In this document: piece after piece, positions 1 through 13,847 of the stretch
How the letters are laid out: each line of letters opens with the position of its first letter
Numbering within the stretch: the stretch's first letter is position 1
Source of the DNA: Oreocharis arfaki
Lineage: Eukaryota > Chordata > Aves > Passeriformes > Paramythiidae
NCBI GenBank assembly: GCA_013398015.1
Contig: VZRR01007713.1
Location: 263,262 to 327,261 of the forward strand
Length of the DNA stretch: 64,000 nucleotides
Reading direction: 5' to 3'
Position numbers and translations under genes: made by a program
Notes under the pieces: model-generated
Seen by the model: only the letters and a program-made list of their open reading frames with translations
Told to the model about the DNA's origin: nothing
Database searches by the model: none

Positions 1-3000
1 GGAGAGCATAAGCCTCCTTGCTGATGTTTTCCAGAGCCACAGGTCAGACGGGCAGCCAGCCAGCTGTGGAGAAGATGGGAAGCTGTACATATACATAGTC
101 TGTTAGCAATTTAACAAGGCATTACACAGCCCTGCAGGTGGTAATAAGCTTTCCATCTTTAAAAGTCTTTGCAGTTTCTGATGCAATATTAATATATTTG
201 CAAATGTATTAGATGTAAGAATTACAGACTGTAACTACCTCAGTATCTTTTGAGCATCCCTTAGTGTGGATACCAGTGGAAGAAAATGCAATTTGATATC
301 AAAACTGTGGTTGAAGAATATCAACAGTATCAGCAAGAAGAATAGTGGAGCTGGCTGGGATCACTGCCATAGCTGTATAGGTGCAGAAACAGAACAGAAG
401 AAGCTGTAGCTGATCATGATTACATTCTCATCTATCTGCTTGGAATGACCAAGGCAATAAATCTAAAATGAAATAAAATGAGATGAAATTGCATTTGACT
501 CCTGGAGCACTGGGATAATTGCTGACCTCCTAAAGGCTATTACCTAGCTCTTAAAAAGTGAAAACGATGCAGGATAGACCCACACCTGAAAATGTCAGTT
601 TGAAGATTAGTGGGATTCATAAACCATCTCACAATACTTTTTCACACTTTTCAGATCTGTACAGTCTCCTGAGGTGATTACTAAACAAAAGTATGCTATG
701 AATACAACTGCTGTAATTTGCTGGAGTCTTTTCCTCTGTAAAGGAGCTGTACAAAATACCCCACGGTGAGCACTGCAGCATGTAAATGCCAAGGCCATTA
801 CATTGCACAAGGCAGGGCAGGGGTGTGAGGCACACATGGGACACAGCTCCTCCAAGGAGGCTTGTACATCCCAGCAGTGTAGGAGCAGTCCAGCTCAGAT
901 ACACTGGAGTAATGTGTGCAAGTGAAAATGTCAACCCTTGAGTTCTAAGGGCAGCAAACTGTATCAGTGCAAAGTGGCCATCAATTATTAGAAAGGATTT
1001 TGTAAAGCCAGAACTAGCACCCCCTCAGTAGCCACAGCCTGCAGTGACGTGTCCTGCTCAGCATCTGGAAGGGATGGAGATGTTCACCCCTGAGTTCTTA
1101 CCCAGGCTGCTGTACACAAAATCAGCACAACTGAACAGTTGCTGCAGGTGGTGCAGTCAAGATGGGCCACCCTGGAAGTCCCTGTACCAAGCTGCTTTTG
1201 GACACAGTGGAGCCTGGACTCATTCATTCATAGAAATAACCAGGGAACAAAAATCTAGTCCAGTTCTCATCACTGCTACCCCTGCCATCGCCTTGCAGCA
1301 AATTGCAGTTTGCCCTGCAGTGGTGTCGTGGCTTTTTGCAGTCCTCTGCACATGGAAGGACTGAATATTTGGGAACAGACTTATGCTCATGCATGTTCTC
1401 TGGAGGCAAGAAATGGCCCTGCCTTCCTGAGGAGAAGCAACAAATCTCTTCTGTGTGGTGACTGCTCCTGCCCTTGTAAGCTGCTCAGACTCTCCTAGGA
1501 GCTTCATCCATTGAAATACACAGCACCTCTATAAAATATGGAGAAAAAAAGTCAGGCAGACAGATGACATGGATTATCTATAATAATATAAATTATGTCA
1601 TCTGTGACCTTTAGAGCAGCACTGCTGTTGTAGACAGCATTAATGTAGAGAAGCTGCACTAAGTAGAAAATTTTGTTTCCCTCTCTGTCTTAATGGTCGA
1701 AATGGCCACAGATGATTTTTTTTGAGCTGTAGATTGAGCCGCTATAAATATCTGGCATAATTTTAGCAACCTGAATTATGTGAAGAAATAAAAATCATTT
1801 TGTTTTTACAATTTAAATGAGGATGAGATTTTTAAATATGGCAGATTTTTGAGTATAAAAGCTCCGTAGGGCTTGCAGGATCACTGATATGTGTAGAGGT
1901 TATCCTGTGGTTATGTTATCTGGAACTATCTGAGTGCAGAATGGCTGGAGACAAGACAGTTTATTCAAGCAGCACAAAAGATGTGTCCACTGTGCTCTGT
2001 TTCACATTTCACTGGACACATGCAGCTCCTGGGATGAAGTCAGGTGTGCACACCCAAGAAGGGTGGGTTGGCTGTGGTCAGCCCATGAGACATGGTCCTG
2101 GCTCCCCCAGTCACTGCTCAGAGGCTTCACCTCAGTCAGTGTAACTCCCTGCATGTTAAGCCACACAGAAAAGCTTTGCAAGCACCAGGACAGGAGTTTC
2201 TTTGCAAGTATCATTTATAGGGTTTCTTGTGCCCTGTCAGCCTGTTTGACCTGCAGAAGAGCCCACAATGAGTACACCCTGCAGTGATAGGTAAAGATTT
2301 AGGTATCTTCTTGGTTTGTCTGCAAGGAGCACATGAGCAGTGAGAAACTGGATGGCCTGTTCAAGCAGCATGTGATCGTGGTTGTACGTAGTAGCAGAGG
2401 GCAAGCTCAATGCATATACTTGCAAGCCTAACTGTACATACAAATCAGTGAAGTCTTGCAGTAACAAGATGATCAGAACTCATTTTAAAGCTATTACAGT
2501 AATTCAAAACGAGATAGTTTTTAAAAGTACAGTGATGTATGCCAGTTATCTCTATTTCTGATGATTTGCATGTTAGATTTTTAAAAATCAAATTCCTCCT
2601 CTGATTGACTTGAGTGAAAATCTAATCAAATTAGCATTTTAGAATATATGACCATTGTAATGCCATATTCAGAATATAATGATACTTTAGATACTTTAGC
2701 TGTTATAAAGACAGATAAATATGCAAGAGAAGCACTGTGGAGGACTTGGACTCTCATGAGGACTCTTCTGATTTTATACATTAGGTTTTTATATAGTGTC
2801 TGTTACATTGGTACCTACATATTGATGTCTCCTCACTACTTGATGGTGATATAAGAAGCAGTTGTATCAGTTTAGTGAAGCTCACTTTTGTAATGTATTA
2901 TTTATACTTTATTCATGAGTTTGATGTAATATTAATTTTAAAGTGTTTAGCAATTACTTATTTCTTTTCAGATCTGTTTAAAAGTTTTAATAGCTTGAAA

Positions 3001-3744
3001 TTATAAAAATAATTCATCACTTTCCTTTAGTGCAGCATTCCAGTTTTTCCATCTAGCCTTTTTTTTTTTAATGTTTTATGTTATGTGTTGCTTTGTCACA
3101 GTTTCAAAACTGTTCAAAGGCCTTAATCAAAGCAGAATATCCAAACTCTTCGTAGGAGATTATTCAGCATTGTCTCATCCTTCCTCTCTCCAACTGAAGT
3201 GGGAGTTTTGGCTATCGAGGGTGGAAGTACTTGCTATTAATGCTAGAACTATTTGTATTATGACTCTTAGCATGAGATTTAGTGAGTTTAGGATATGGAG
3301 GTGATGATGAAAAGCATTGTATTATTGAATTTGAAGACTAAAAAGCAGTGGTAGGCTCCTTGGTCATAACTACAAGAGTTGACTAGAGCTCTTTTGTCTG
3401 CACCGAGTACTTTACATTTAAATTAGGATTGTGTGAAGTAGAGATGGAAGGATTACATGTGTGAGAGATGAATGAGGGAAAGTATTGTAGTCTGTGCAGG
3501 AGGAGGATAAGTGCTGTAGTTCATCTGCCATAAGAGATGGATTACAATGAATCTGAAGTGGAAGAAGGCTTACATAGAAATTATTAGCAGTGGTTTGCAT
3601 TTAAGTAATCTATTAGTGCAATAATATATGTATAGTTATGCAGTGTGTAGTCTACCAGGGAAAAGTGGAGTTTATTTCTAGATATATTGAAATTATATGC
3701 TGTTTACAGTGTAGACATTTGGTAATAAGTCTGGAGCTTCCATG

Positions 3745-3808
3745 CAAAAAAATAGATCGAAACAAAAAGGCAGGATAAACAAAAATCAAAACAAAACAAA
3801 ATCTGCAA
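3745..3808. repeat. A-rich simple sequence
   Basis: The stretch is dominated by A, with interspersed C and AAAACA-like units. It is low-complexity sequence inside the DPYD intron. It might be a decayed poly(A) tail, but I see no retrotransposed body upstream. Confidence 0.5.
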
Positions 3809-6800
3809 AAGATCCAGCAGATGGGGAAAGTGTAGGCTCTTACCTCTTTTGGAAGGTTTGATTGCTAGCAGAAAGTACTTGACAGGCAAATTTGCAGCTG
3901 AAGCACATACAGCAGTGGTGGCAATGCATTTTCTTTGCACACAGGGGAAGCAGTGGTTATTTTACTGAATGTACTGAAAGCCTTGTAGGAGTGGTTTTCA
4001 AAATCTTGATTTCTTCCAGAGTCTGGAAGAGGAGATTGCTGGTCGGCCTCTCTGTTTAGTCTCCCATTCTCCGAGAGCACGAATTTGGCGGGCAATGCTG
4101 GCTGTTCTTTGTGTGTTTTGTATGGCCGTGGTGCACGCACAGGCTCTCAGTGAGCAAGGACTGCAGGGTGTCCAGAGCTGTATTTCCATCAGGGTGATGC
4201 TGAATTGGAGTGTGGAGGAGCTCAGGCAGATACTGTGCTTTTCACCTCCTCCTGGCCACAGGGGTAATTTGCTGGGCTGTGTGGCAGTGTTGAATTGCTC
4301 AAGGAGCTCTTGAGCAGATTCATATGGGCCATGTAGGCAGCTTAAATGCCGCTTCCTTGGCCCTCACAGTTCTGGAAACAGGGCTGTGCTGCTCCTGGTG
4401 CTTGACCCAGCTCATTCAGCACAAGTGGAATTAGCAAACTCAGCTTAATGCTCACCTTGCTGGGTCAGCAGTATCTGTGATTGACAGGTAGCTGGTAACC
4501 ACTATAGCAGCAAGGATATCCATGCTTTCTCATTGTTGTAAGAGAAGATTTATTCTTCCCTTTTAATGGTCTAGCTGGCATCTCTGAGGCTTCTTTGAAA
4601 GGGCCTAGAAAACAGACAGCTCTAGGTACTGCTGGAGTCAATCCCAACAGTACATGTAGCCCCAGAAGAGAATGGTTAAATCCAAACAAACAGGTGATTT
4701 TAGCATTGGTCTCAACAGCTCAGTGACCAGCCAGCTTGAAGAAGGTGGGTAAAAGTATCTAGCAATGGCATTTTCCGTGTGGTCATGTAATTTACAGCTT
4801 TGATATAGTAAGTACATAAACTAAATATATAGATACAAATGGAATATAGATACAAATGAAAATGTGAATACTGGACTGATTATTTTTACTTATGTATCAG
4901 TAAAAGTACAAAACCTTGTTTGAACAAAGTTTTTTTCCAACACTAAGGCTCAACTGATACTGATTCCTGTTTCATAAACACATTTGAATACAGTTATATT
5001 TGCTTGCCTGACAGATACTCGTTAATAGCCGTTCTGCTGACATCTTCTTTATGCTGCTGCTTAGCTGACAGAATTTCATCTGCATAAATGGGTGGAAAGT
5101 CCTTTCCTCACGTGCCCAACAAACTGGAGACAAAGTGCCTGCCAATGTTTTAATTTCTTTTCCATGTTCTGGTTAGAGAGTGAGAAGAATGCTTTCACTC
5201 CACAGTGTCATGAATATGGTAATCTATGGAAATCACAGAAAGCAGGTACTTAAGTTAAGCACATACTGTACTACAGGAATCCCTGATGAATTCAAGTCTA
5301 TTCTGTTTAGAGAAGATGTTGTTGTCTATTAAGTGACAGACTGCCAGATGTTCGTGAAGTAGCACAGTAATGTGTATCAGTATCTTCTTTTCTTTACCCC
5401 AGAAGGTAACATTTTCTTTATCATCTATGTCATCCTGGCTTTTGATTGTAAATGTCTAAGCTTGCTTCAAATATTAACTCTTTTTTGTTTTATTGATGAA
5501 TATTTCATGACTTCAGTACATTTGTAGAATGTAAGTTGTTGCTGCCCTATAGTAAGCCTATAATCCTAAAATCTTTTCCCTCACTTGGTGTATATAAACC
5601 AAACATTTGTGTTAGATCATGAAGAATAATTCATTTCTGATTCGGAGCTAGATGAGAAAATTTTGGCAGTGTTAGAAAAATGATGAAGAAATAATTGTTA
5701 TTTTAAATAACGTTTTTATCTGCACATTCAAGCACAGTAGTGTGTATCTCATGGTGAGGTTACTGCAATGTGTTTTCCTAGAGCACACATTATTGTTCCG
5801 TTTAGTCTCAGAGTTACTTAAGGGCTGAGGGTTAGCTCACCCACTTTAAATAATCATGGTTTAAAGAGCAGGCAGAATAGTTGAGTAACTAAATGCAATG
5901 GTATATACACACACAGCGTGGGCAGCAGAGGTTACAGAACAAGCATATGTGCAGTAATTGCAGATTACTGGGACAGTGCTGTTTACCAAGCAAATAAACG
6001 TTCCTAGGAAAAAAAAAAGAAAATAACTGAAAGGCAGAACTCTTCTTTTTCTGAATAATTGTTGTGTTCTGTCCTTTATTTTGGTGGCATTCCCGCATCA
6101 TTAAAGGCACTGATGCCAGATATGTCTCAGCTCTAAGAAACAGAGCCATGAGAATGTGTGAACCCTTTAACACAAGGGACAAAGTCCTTGTGGCTTCTTG
6201 CTAATACAACTGTAGCAGCTCCAGGTGCTGCAACAACTGATGATGGCCCAAGAAACTCTCTATCAGGTGGAAAGTGATAGAGTGAAGTATCCCATCCTCT
6301 GCATGACATCTCCTGCCCACGTGCTGCGGGGAGGACTCTGTGAGACTCCCTGCTGGAGGTGTTGACATGAACCCTGGTGCCAGCTGGATGGCTCCTCCGT
6401 GCCATGGGCTCTGACTGTCCAGTGTATGGGACTAACACAGAGAAAAGCAGCTATGTGAGAGGATTTAGCTTTGAATGCCTGAAATAATAAGAATGCCTAA
6501 CAGAACAAGAATTTGCAGCTTCACTTTCTCCTTTGCCGTACATAGTTTTCATTAGTTAAGCAGTTTACCCGTGGGGAAAGCTTGTGCAAAATATTCTCTC
6601 CATATATCTATGAATATGAAAATGTGTGTTATTTGCCATCTTCAGAGGAACAGAATTCAGTTGTTGGTGTTATTGCTGGGTTTTTGGGTTTTTTTATTTT
6701 CCCAGAAGGAACACAAGCTACCTTGACATTGTGACAAGATTTTGTTGTTGTTACTGGTGCTGCTCTTGTTACTGGGACCTTGTGTTTTCTCTCTCTCTGG

Positions 6801-6885
6801 AAATGTTGGAGTCATGTTTCACTATATTCTCTGAGAACAAGAAAGAAAGCAGATACCATTTCAGGAAACTTTACAGTAATCTTTC

Positions 6886-6906
6886 TGTTGTTGTTGTTGT
6901 TGTTGT
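6886..6906. repeat. (TTG)n microsatellite
   Basis: Seven consecutive TGT/TTG units form a short perfect trinucleotide repeat inside the DPYD intron. Confidence 0.9.
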
Positions 6907-7615
6907 AAAGTTGCAAGAGGATGGAAGCAGACCACTGCTTGGAAATTGTAGCACAGTGTAAAGTATGTACATGCAAGTATTACATATATATGTAGTATAT
7001 AATAAGGATTCAATTATATGCAGCCATTTTGAGCACATCAGACTTTAGAAAGAATAAATAAGGATTCAGAAGCAAGTGGGGGGAAAAAGGATTAAAATTG
7101 AAACTGCTTTCTCTGGAAAACTTTATGCATCACATGCAGAAGTTTTCCATGAACAAATGGAGGTTAAACATTACTTAAACCTTTGTACTGAGGACATATA
7201 AAATTACCTATACAAACCTGATTTAAATTCTTGTAGCTCCTGGGCAGGGCAACTGTCTACCTCACTTAAATGTTAATGTTTCCCTTATCTGATTGCCTTT
7301 CCATATCATGCTCCCACTTTCAGAGATCCTGCTTCACCTATTTTACTCTCCTCCAAGCTATTAATTTGTGACTGCAATCTCCACACCTTTAACCATGTCT
7401 GAGGTAGTCACTTGGCTGTGTAGCCTCCCAAGGTGTTTCACTCTTAGATTTTATCTGCCTTGCTGTTTGTCTCCCCAGTTTTCTGAAGCCAGTGAGAAAC
7501 CTTCCCAGATGTAGTCCCACCAAGGCAGCAAAGGGATGAAGCCCAGCTTTTCTGCTCATTTACAGAAGAAAGTGGTATTTGGTGAGGATAGCACAACCAC
7601 AGATCAACTGCTCTT

Positions 7616-7826
7616 CGTAGGAAGGGAGCAGTCAGCATGGATTTATGGAGGGGAAAATGACTGGTTTGGTGGATTAGAGGGCAGTAGGTGTTACCTTTAG
7701 CAAGGCTTTCAACACTGCCTCCCATAGACAAACTGGTGAAACCTGCAGTAGCTGCTCTGAGCAGGGAGTTGGACTGGATGGCCTTAAGACATCCCTTCCA
7801 ATCTCAACCACTCTCTGATTCTGCCA
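7616..7826 (+). mobile_element. CR1 LINE fragment with 3' end
   Basis: Around 7626-7658 the + strand reads SSQHGFMEGK, matching the CR1 reverse transcriptase motif SSQHGFTKGK. Around 7691-7730 it reads TFSKAFNTASH, matching the RT block DFSKAFDTVSH. It then jumps to the CR1 3' UTR (GGAGTTGGACTGGATGGCC, then CCCTTCCAATCTCAACCA) and a decayed CTGATTCTG tail. The copy has internal deletions, stops and frame shifts, so it is a dead fragment. Family assignment rests on recalled CR1 motifs. Confidence 0.85.
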
Positions 7827-8679
7827 AGGTAGTTGACCACCTTTTTCTTTCCAATCATTTAAAGAATTTGTATTTTCTCCTCCTTTATTCTGTCCTCTGA
7901 GGGAAAGCTGTTGCTAAAGTGATTTCAGAGAAAGATCTATTCAGAAGAACATAGAGAAGAGTCACCTCTTGTTTGATTTCTAAAACACACTAGTGCTTGC
8001 CACTATGTGGCAAAGTTTTGCTCTGACAACTATCCGTTTACATAGCTGTTAAATATGTGGACCTTTGTTTGGTGCATCTTCACTGCATCCAGTAGAGAAT
8101 ATTTAAGCAGTGCAGTCTGCACTCTCTTTAGGCAGTTCAGTTTGTCAGATATTTTTCAGTCTTTATTCTTGTTCTCACATGGTTTTGCTATGTGCAAGTA
8201 GAGACTTCCACACTTCAAAAACATAAAGTATGCGAAATAAGACAATTTGGCTTCAGTTTCATTTCCAGATTCATGGGGGACATTGTGTCACTTAAAATTG
8301 TTTACATGCTTGAAGTGCAAAAGAGGTATTTAGAGAAGGAACACATACACACCTTCATACCTTAGTCTGGAGACAACACTCCAGTATAAAAGGAATTAGA
8401 TAATTACATTCCATGTGGGAGATTCACACATGAGAGAAACAGTATTTTTTTTATAAGTTGTCTCATGGCTAATTGATACTGGTACCCAAAATGTCCATTA
8501 GCCAGTGATCCCTAGAATAATTTATGTAAGTTCTTCCTTTACCTCACAATCACTTTTCCCTGAAAGTCTTTTAATTAAAATTACTATGTTCCAATGTTCT
8601 TTTTGCTGCCATCTTATTAGCATATACTTCAAATCCACTGGAGTACTGTAGGAGGCCGTTGCTTATGATGATACTTTAC

Positions 8680-8792
8680 TCAGCTTGGTGAGCTGACCCT
8701 GGCTGGATGTCAAGTGCCCGCCGAAGCTCTATCACTCCCCTCCTCGACTGGGCAGGGGACAGAAAATATAATAAAAGGGTTGTAGGCCAAGG
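8680..8792 (-). mobile_element. LTR-like avian repeat, 3'-end fragment
   Basis: The segment containing AGCTGACCCTGGCTGGATGT and AAAATATAATAAAAGG matches, from memory, the reverse complement of the end of a common avian LTR-like interspersed repeat. The 5' part of apparently the same element lies at 9291-9490 on the same strand, with CR1 sequence between them. No retroviral coding sequence is present. I do not assert a family name. Confidence 0.5.
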
Positions 8793-8810
8793 CAATCAGG
8801 CCAATTGGTT

Positions 8811-9290
8811 AATCATGATTTTCCTTTGGTGAATCCATGCTGACTGCTCCTGATGTCTTTCTTGTCTTCCCTGTGCTTAGAGATGGCCTCCAGGATCAGC
8901 CATTCCATCGCCCGTCCAGGGTTTGAGGTGAGGCTGACTAGCTGGTAGTTCCCTGTTGTGCTCCTTGTTCTTTTTGAAAACTGGTGTGGCATTTGCTTTC
9001 CTCCCAGTTCTCAGGCATCTCTCCTGACTGCCATGGCCTTTCAAAGATGATCGAGATGGCAGTGATCTCTGGCAGTTCCTCAGTACTTATGGGTGCATCC
9101 CATCAGAGTCCATGGACTTGTGGATGTCAAATTTGAGTAAATGGTCTCTAACCCAATCTTCCTTTACTAAGGAGAAGTCTTTCTTTCTCCAGGCTTTCTC
9201 CCTCGTTTCCTGGGTCAAGGATTCCTGAGGGCTGGATTTGGAAGTGAAGACTGCAGAGGTGTTTAGTGTCCCAGCCTCCTCTGCAACCCC
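8811..9290 (-). mobile_element. CR1 LINE ORF2 (reverse transcriptase) fragment
   Basis: Read on the - strand from about 9290 downward, the segment encodes the region leading into the CR1 RT domain. Blocks include SAVFTSKSSPQESL, DIHKSMDSDGMHP (CR1: DIHKSMGPDGMHP) and, nearer 8830-8960, a stretch ending SSQHGFTKGK. Frame changes and stops make it non-functional. It sits between two pieces of the same LTR-like repeat, which suggests either nested insertion or a composite. Confidence 0.88.
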
Positions 9291-9490
9291 TTGCAAGGTT
9301 CCTTTTTCCCTTCAGTAGTGGGCTCACGTTTTCCCTCGCATCCCTTTTGTTACTGACATACTCATGTTATCCCAGAGGCACTGCCACCACTGCTGATGGG
9401 CTCGGCCCTGGCCAGTGGCAGGTCACTCTTGGAGCCAGCTGCCCTTGGCGCAGTCAGATACAGGAGAAGCCTCTCCCAGACCCCCTGTAG
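9291..9490 (-). mobile_element. LTR-like avian repeat, 5' fragment (copy A)
   Basis: On the - strand this reads GCCAGGGCCGAGCCCATCAG and GCCTCTGGGATAACATG, closely resembling the copy at 15722-15945 (+), with which it shares GCCTCTGGGATAA exactly. It has the character of a non-coding LTR-like avian repeat. No open frame in it is meaningful. The boundary with the adjoining CR1 fragment is approximate. Confidence 0.65.
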
Positions 9491-11412
9491 CCCCCCCCAC
9501 TACCATAACCTTGCCATGCAAACCCAAAACACTGTGCCAGCTGAAATCTGTGTCTTCTAACAGTAGATGGCATCCAGCACCTTAGTAGCAGACAGGTCCC
9601 AAACAAGCGACCCATGACTACATCATGGAGACATACATGGATTTTCCCAGGGTAAGGATCAGATCAGTTTCCAAGTTAGAAATAAAGTCTGGGTCATCTG
9701 CTGCCTATTGCAGTGCCCTGCTCACCAGCCTGTTCCACTGCTCAGGCTGCTTGCTGGTGTGCCCATAAAAATTGCAGAAATCTGAAGTGAAGGATTCTCT
9801 CTACTTTTAGCCATTAGGAAACAAGCACCTTTTTTAGTTCATAATATGCTCAATTACCTTTAGATTGATCCATGAATAAATTATAATCAAAACAGACTTA
9901 CTCACCTTAAAGCTCTCTGGCTTAAGGTTTCATTGTTGATTCATTAAGTTGTCAGTTCTCTATTGGCAGGGTAATGCTTTTTTATATCTGAATAGAGACA
10001 GGCTTAGTGGAAGATACTGTTATCTTTAAATGAGCAGGATTTAGGTTTTTTGGTAAGAACAAATTCATCAATGATGAGTCTCTGGAGAAAGTACTGAAAC
10101 AAAAATCACAATGTTGCTGAAGATTTATACAGTTCATCAGTTAAAAGGCAGCTTGAGGAAGTGGAGGTGGGGGGAGGATTTGGATTTTTGTTTTCTTTCT
10201 GTAAAACATTCCAGAAAAATATTTCAAGCTTTCAGTTTTGTGATAATGCAATTATAAACAATGAAATAATTCCACTTAATATATTTTTTTAGACTCCATT
10301 CTTGATGTTATCCCTCCAGAAGAAAGACACTGAATTATGTCTATATAGAGACAGATGGATACAAATAATGCAGTTATAGACATCACTGATACAGATATAA
10401 AAGTAGACAAGAATAATTACTATGCTTGTTGCAATCTTCTAAGCACTTGCTATGCTCCACATATTCATATTAATTGTTTTTTCTAGGCAGATGTTGATAT
10501 GACAAAGATATCAGTTTATGGAGAGTTTAGTGACACTGGAATATCTGGAAATTTAAAAAAATAAAAGTACTGTATAAAGATTTCAAAAGCAAACAGTTAA
10601 ACACACCAAGCTCTGGGCCTGTGCTTTCATTGGGAATTTTGTTGTTATATCCCCCATGTGCTTAGGAAATTATCTCCTACAAAGAGGTATTTTAATTTTA
10701 AAATCTCTTAAATATCCATCTCTTCTGCAGCTAGTTCAACATCTTTCCACTTTTGCTAGATCCAGTAACACACTTCATTAAAATATTTTTTGCCATTTCA
10801 TATGGCCTTTGACTGCAAAATGTTTGAAACTGCAGCTCTGAACAATAAGCAGTCTCCTCAGCATTCCCTATGTCTGTGCATTACTCATACGGAGAGCCAT
10901 CAATAAGTCCTTCCTAAGCTCCTGAGGCTACATTTTCATGTATTATTTATTGCTATAGAAAAGATTGCTGGTTTTCAGTGTTGTTTAATGAAATTTGGCT
11001 TGGCTGCTTGTGAACTGCTAGACCCCAAACACAAAATAACCAGGCCATTTGTATGGGCACACAGTCACTTTCTGTGAAGTCAGTGGAAGCTCCTTGTGTA
11101 TGTGCCCAAGCCTGAACCAAGACCTGCGTGTTTCCTTAATTATCTTAAATTCCAGTTAGCCAAGTTCTTGATGGAACAACAGCAGTGCACAGCAAATATG
11201 CAGATTGGATGGAAGTTTTCTATATTAATCATAATTTATTTTTAAAAGATGTGGATTATATAGTTTAATTTAACTGCACTCATGTCATTACAAAACATCT
11301 GAATTATGGAAATGAAGGCATTGCACACTTCTCAAAATGCCTGCTGTACATTTCAGCTAGCAGCTATGTTATATATAAAAATCTAAATGCTTCCATCTCA
11401 CAACTATGAAAA

Positions 11413-11440
11413 TTAATTAACCTTTGTTAAGGTTAATTAA
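11413..11440. repeat. Perfect 12-bp inverted repeat, 4-nt loop
   Basis: Arms TTAATTAACCTT (11413-11424) and AAGGTTAATTAA (11429-11440) are perfect complements around a TGTT loop. It lies in a DPYD intron and is short and AT-rich, so part of its rarity is compositional. Confidence 0.85.
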
Positions 11441-13847
11441 CTCTTTTTGCCTATACACAAAAATGGATTCTTTTTCCACACTTTTCCTTAGATCACCTAT
11501 TTAATTTCAATATTCTTAGTGTTTATATCTGTAGAAATTATGAGATTTGGCATATATCAAGAGAACAGAAGAGTAAAGGATTTATTCTGCAAAGATTTGG
11601 CTGGTGTTCCCAAAGATGATCTTCAATCAGTCAAGCCGTGAACAACTGTCTCCTCTATCTACTACTTCAGTTAAAACCTCAGCAGAATTAGCTTTGCTAC
11701 CTACTCTCCAAGTCAGCAATTCAATTCCTGGCCAGACAGGAAAGAACCCAAAAATGCTTTGTCATCATGTCTCCTGCCCCCTCAAGCCAAAGCTGTTGGC
11801 ATCAGCACATAAATTATGGAGAGGAAATAGTTCCTCAGTGACACAGCCACTACTTATTCTTAGCCAAAAACATATTTCTAATTGATTCAGCCTGGTAGAC
11901 ATACAAGAACACTTTTTATCAAAATTTGTATTTTTTAGAATTCTGCTAAAAGTTTTAGGTTTTCTAAAAGTCATATAGAGAATTGAGTTTACGTGTGTGT
12001 GCTTTAGAACCTATTGATTAGATTGGAATTAGACAAATTCTTCCTTCTACTCATTTTGCTGCTTCAAATAATTCTGCTTTTGTTGTCTTATTTGACTTCA
12101 GTATGTAAGGCCACTACCTTACTGCTGTTTGCTGGAATTCTCAAAGCCTGATTTTAAGATGTCCTAGAATGTTTCATGTACAGGAACTGCACAGAAAGGA
12201 AAGTTTGATGTCTGTAAGGAAGGCCTTGGACATGACGTGCAGGAGCAAAGTTCCTATTGAGCAGACAAAATAAGAGCCCTCTGCCAGCAGGCAGACTCAG
12301 GCTACCTGTGCATTTGGGACACATGGGATCTGCAGCACCCCCAGTCCTGCCTTGCTTTTGGCCAGACTGTGGCTGACCCAGAGCAGGGTTCGGTCCCAGC
12401 CTGCAGGAGGCACCTCCCCTGGAGAGCTGCGGGCACGGCGAGCCTCGAGCTGCCTTGCTGTTAAAAAGGAGTTGAGAGCACAAACCAAGTCTCGGAAGCA
12501 GGAGAGCGTTTCAAGGACCTCACCCTCTGCCTGTATGCTCAGAGTGCCCAGAACCCAGCAGCCAAGAAAGCTTTTGTTTGTCATAGCAAGAAGCCTGAGG
12601 TCCCAAGGTTGGGTGCTGTGACTGATGGAGATCACTGAGGAATTTTTCTCCTAAGGCTTAGCAGAAGAGCAGGGTAACCTTTTCTGGATTTACTTCATTT
12701 TAAAAAATAATAATTTGTAAATTTTTAAATAATTTGGGGTTTAAAATTCACATTGAAATTCCCTCTTTAAAAATTGATAAGCACAGCAGTACTGTATCTT
12801 GTTCGATATGCTCTTTGAGGTTGTATTATTAGCGTGAATTAATGCCAGCAGCTGCTCAGGCTATGTATCCCCTGTTACTACCTGCTGGTTTCTGCAGTAC
12901 TGCTGTAGCTTCTGAACAGGCTTTAGTTAGGTGGATAAAATACTTCTGCAGAATAAGGAACTAGTTTCAGAGGAGGAAGGGCATCATCTATTGCATCAAG
13001 CAAAAATCCATTTTTCTACCATTTTTCGCTCACCTAAATCTGTGATTGTGGCACACTACAGTTGTCCATACCACTGCTAGGTAAGCAAAAGGATTTTTTT
13101 TTTCATGAAGATGAGTGTTTTAGGAAATCTGATCTAGCTCTTTCGTGTTCTTGGGTGACGCATGAGTTTTGAAGTTTTGCCATTCAGTGAAATCTTCCTC
13201 TAGAGTTTGCTTAATTGGGTTCAAGGACCAAATGTTGCCGAAAAGATTTCAAGTGGGACATGGAAGTAAATTAGGAGATTATAATGTGTTTCAGTTCATT
13301 TGGTGTTTGTTAGCCTTACTTCGACAGGTCAAAGCAGCCTTCTATTATCACACTGCCAAATACATGTTTGTAAGCTTTAAAAATATGTACTGATATATTC
13401 AGATATTGATACAAATAATCTTAAATACTGGCGGAGCCCTTCTAAGTAGATGACAATTTTATGATACCTTTCCACATAATATAAAATAAAACAGAAATAA
13501 ATTTACTCATTTGAATTATTTAATATGATACATTTTTGTATATAAGCAAGTATGCAATGGGGAAATAATAGACTGTTGGATGGTGACCTGCAATTCAGCT
13601 ATTTTTCTGCTGTGAGATATTAATATTTTAATATTCAGTATATATTTCCAAGTCAGATCCCAATGTTCATATTTGATTTTTATTCACTTCTCATTCTTGT
13701 GCAGTCTTACCGATTTCAATTTCAGCTTCCTGAATAAGAAGCAAGTTGCAGTCAGCATGGACTTAAGGTCCCACCCTTGGGATCAGACTCATCCCTTTAC
13801 TACACCCGCTTACTAAGCATAATCCTGTTTACTGGTTTTTGTTTCAG

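Larger units (their letters stand above)
1..13847 (+). other. DPYD: DPYD intron upstream of exon 21 (3' part)
   Basis: This is the 3' part of the intron preceding the first recognisable DPYD exon; its 5' end lies outside the window. It ends in a clear acceptor (TTTTTGTTTCAG at 13836-13847). By comparison with human gene structure it is intron 20. I see no exon inside it: the open frames are short, many lack an ATG, and none resembles a known protein. It holds an A-rich stretch (3745-3808), a TTG microsatellite (6886-6906), CR1 and LTR-like relics (7.6-9.5 kb) and a perfect 12-bp inverted repeat (11413-11440), listed separately. The rest is AT-rich sequence in which I recognise nothing. Confidence 0.85.

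Noticed and set aside
1742..1861. TATA-like words (TATAAAT, TATAAAAG) in the first DPYD intron
   Set aside because: No GC-rich or initiator context; expected by chance in AT-rich intron sequence.
8680..9490. Intact retroviral or LINE protein
   Set aside because: Only fragments: no complete ORF, frame breaks throughout, and no gag or pol sequence accompanies the LTR-like pieces.
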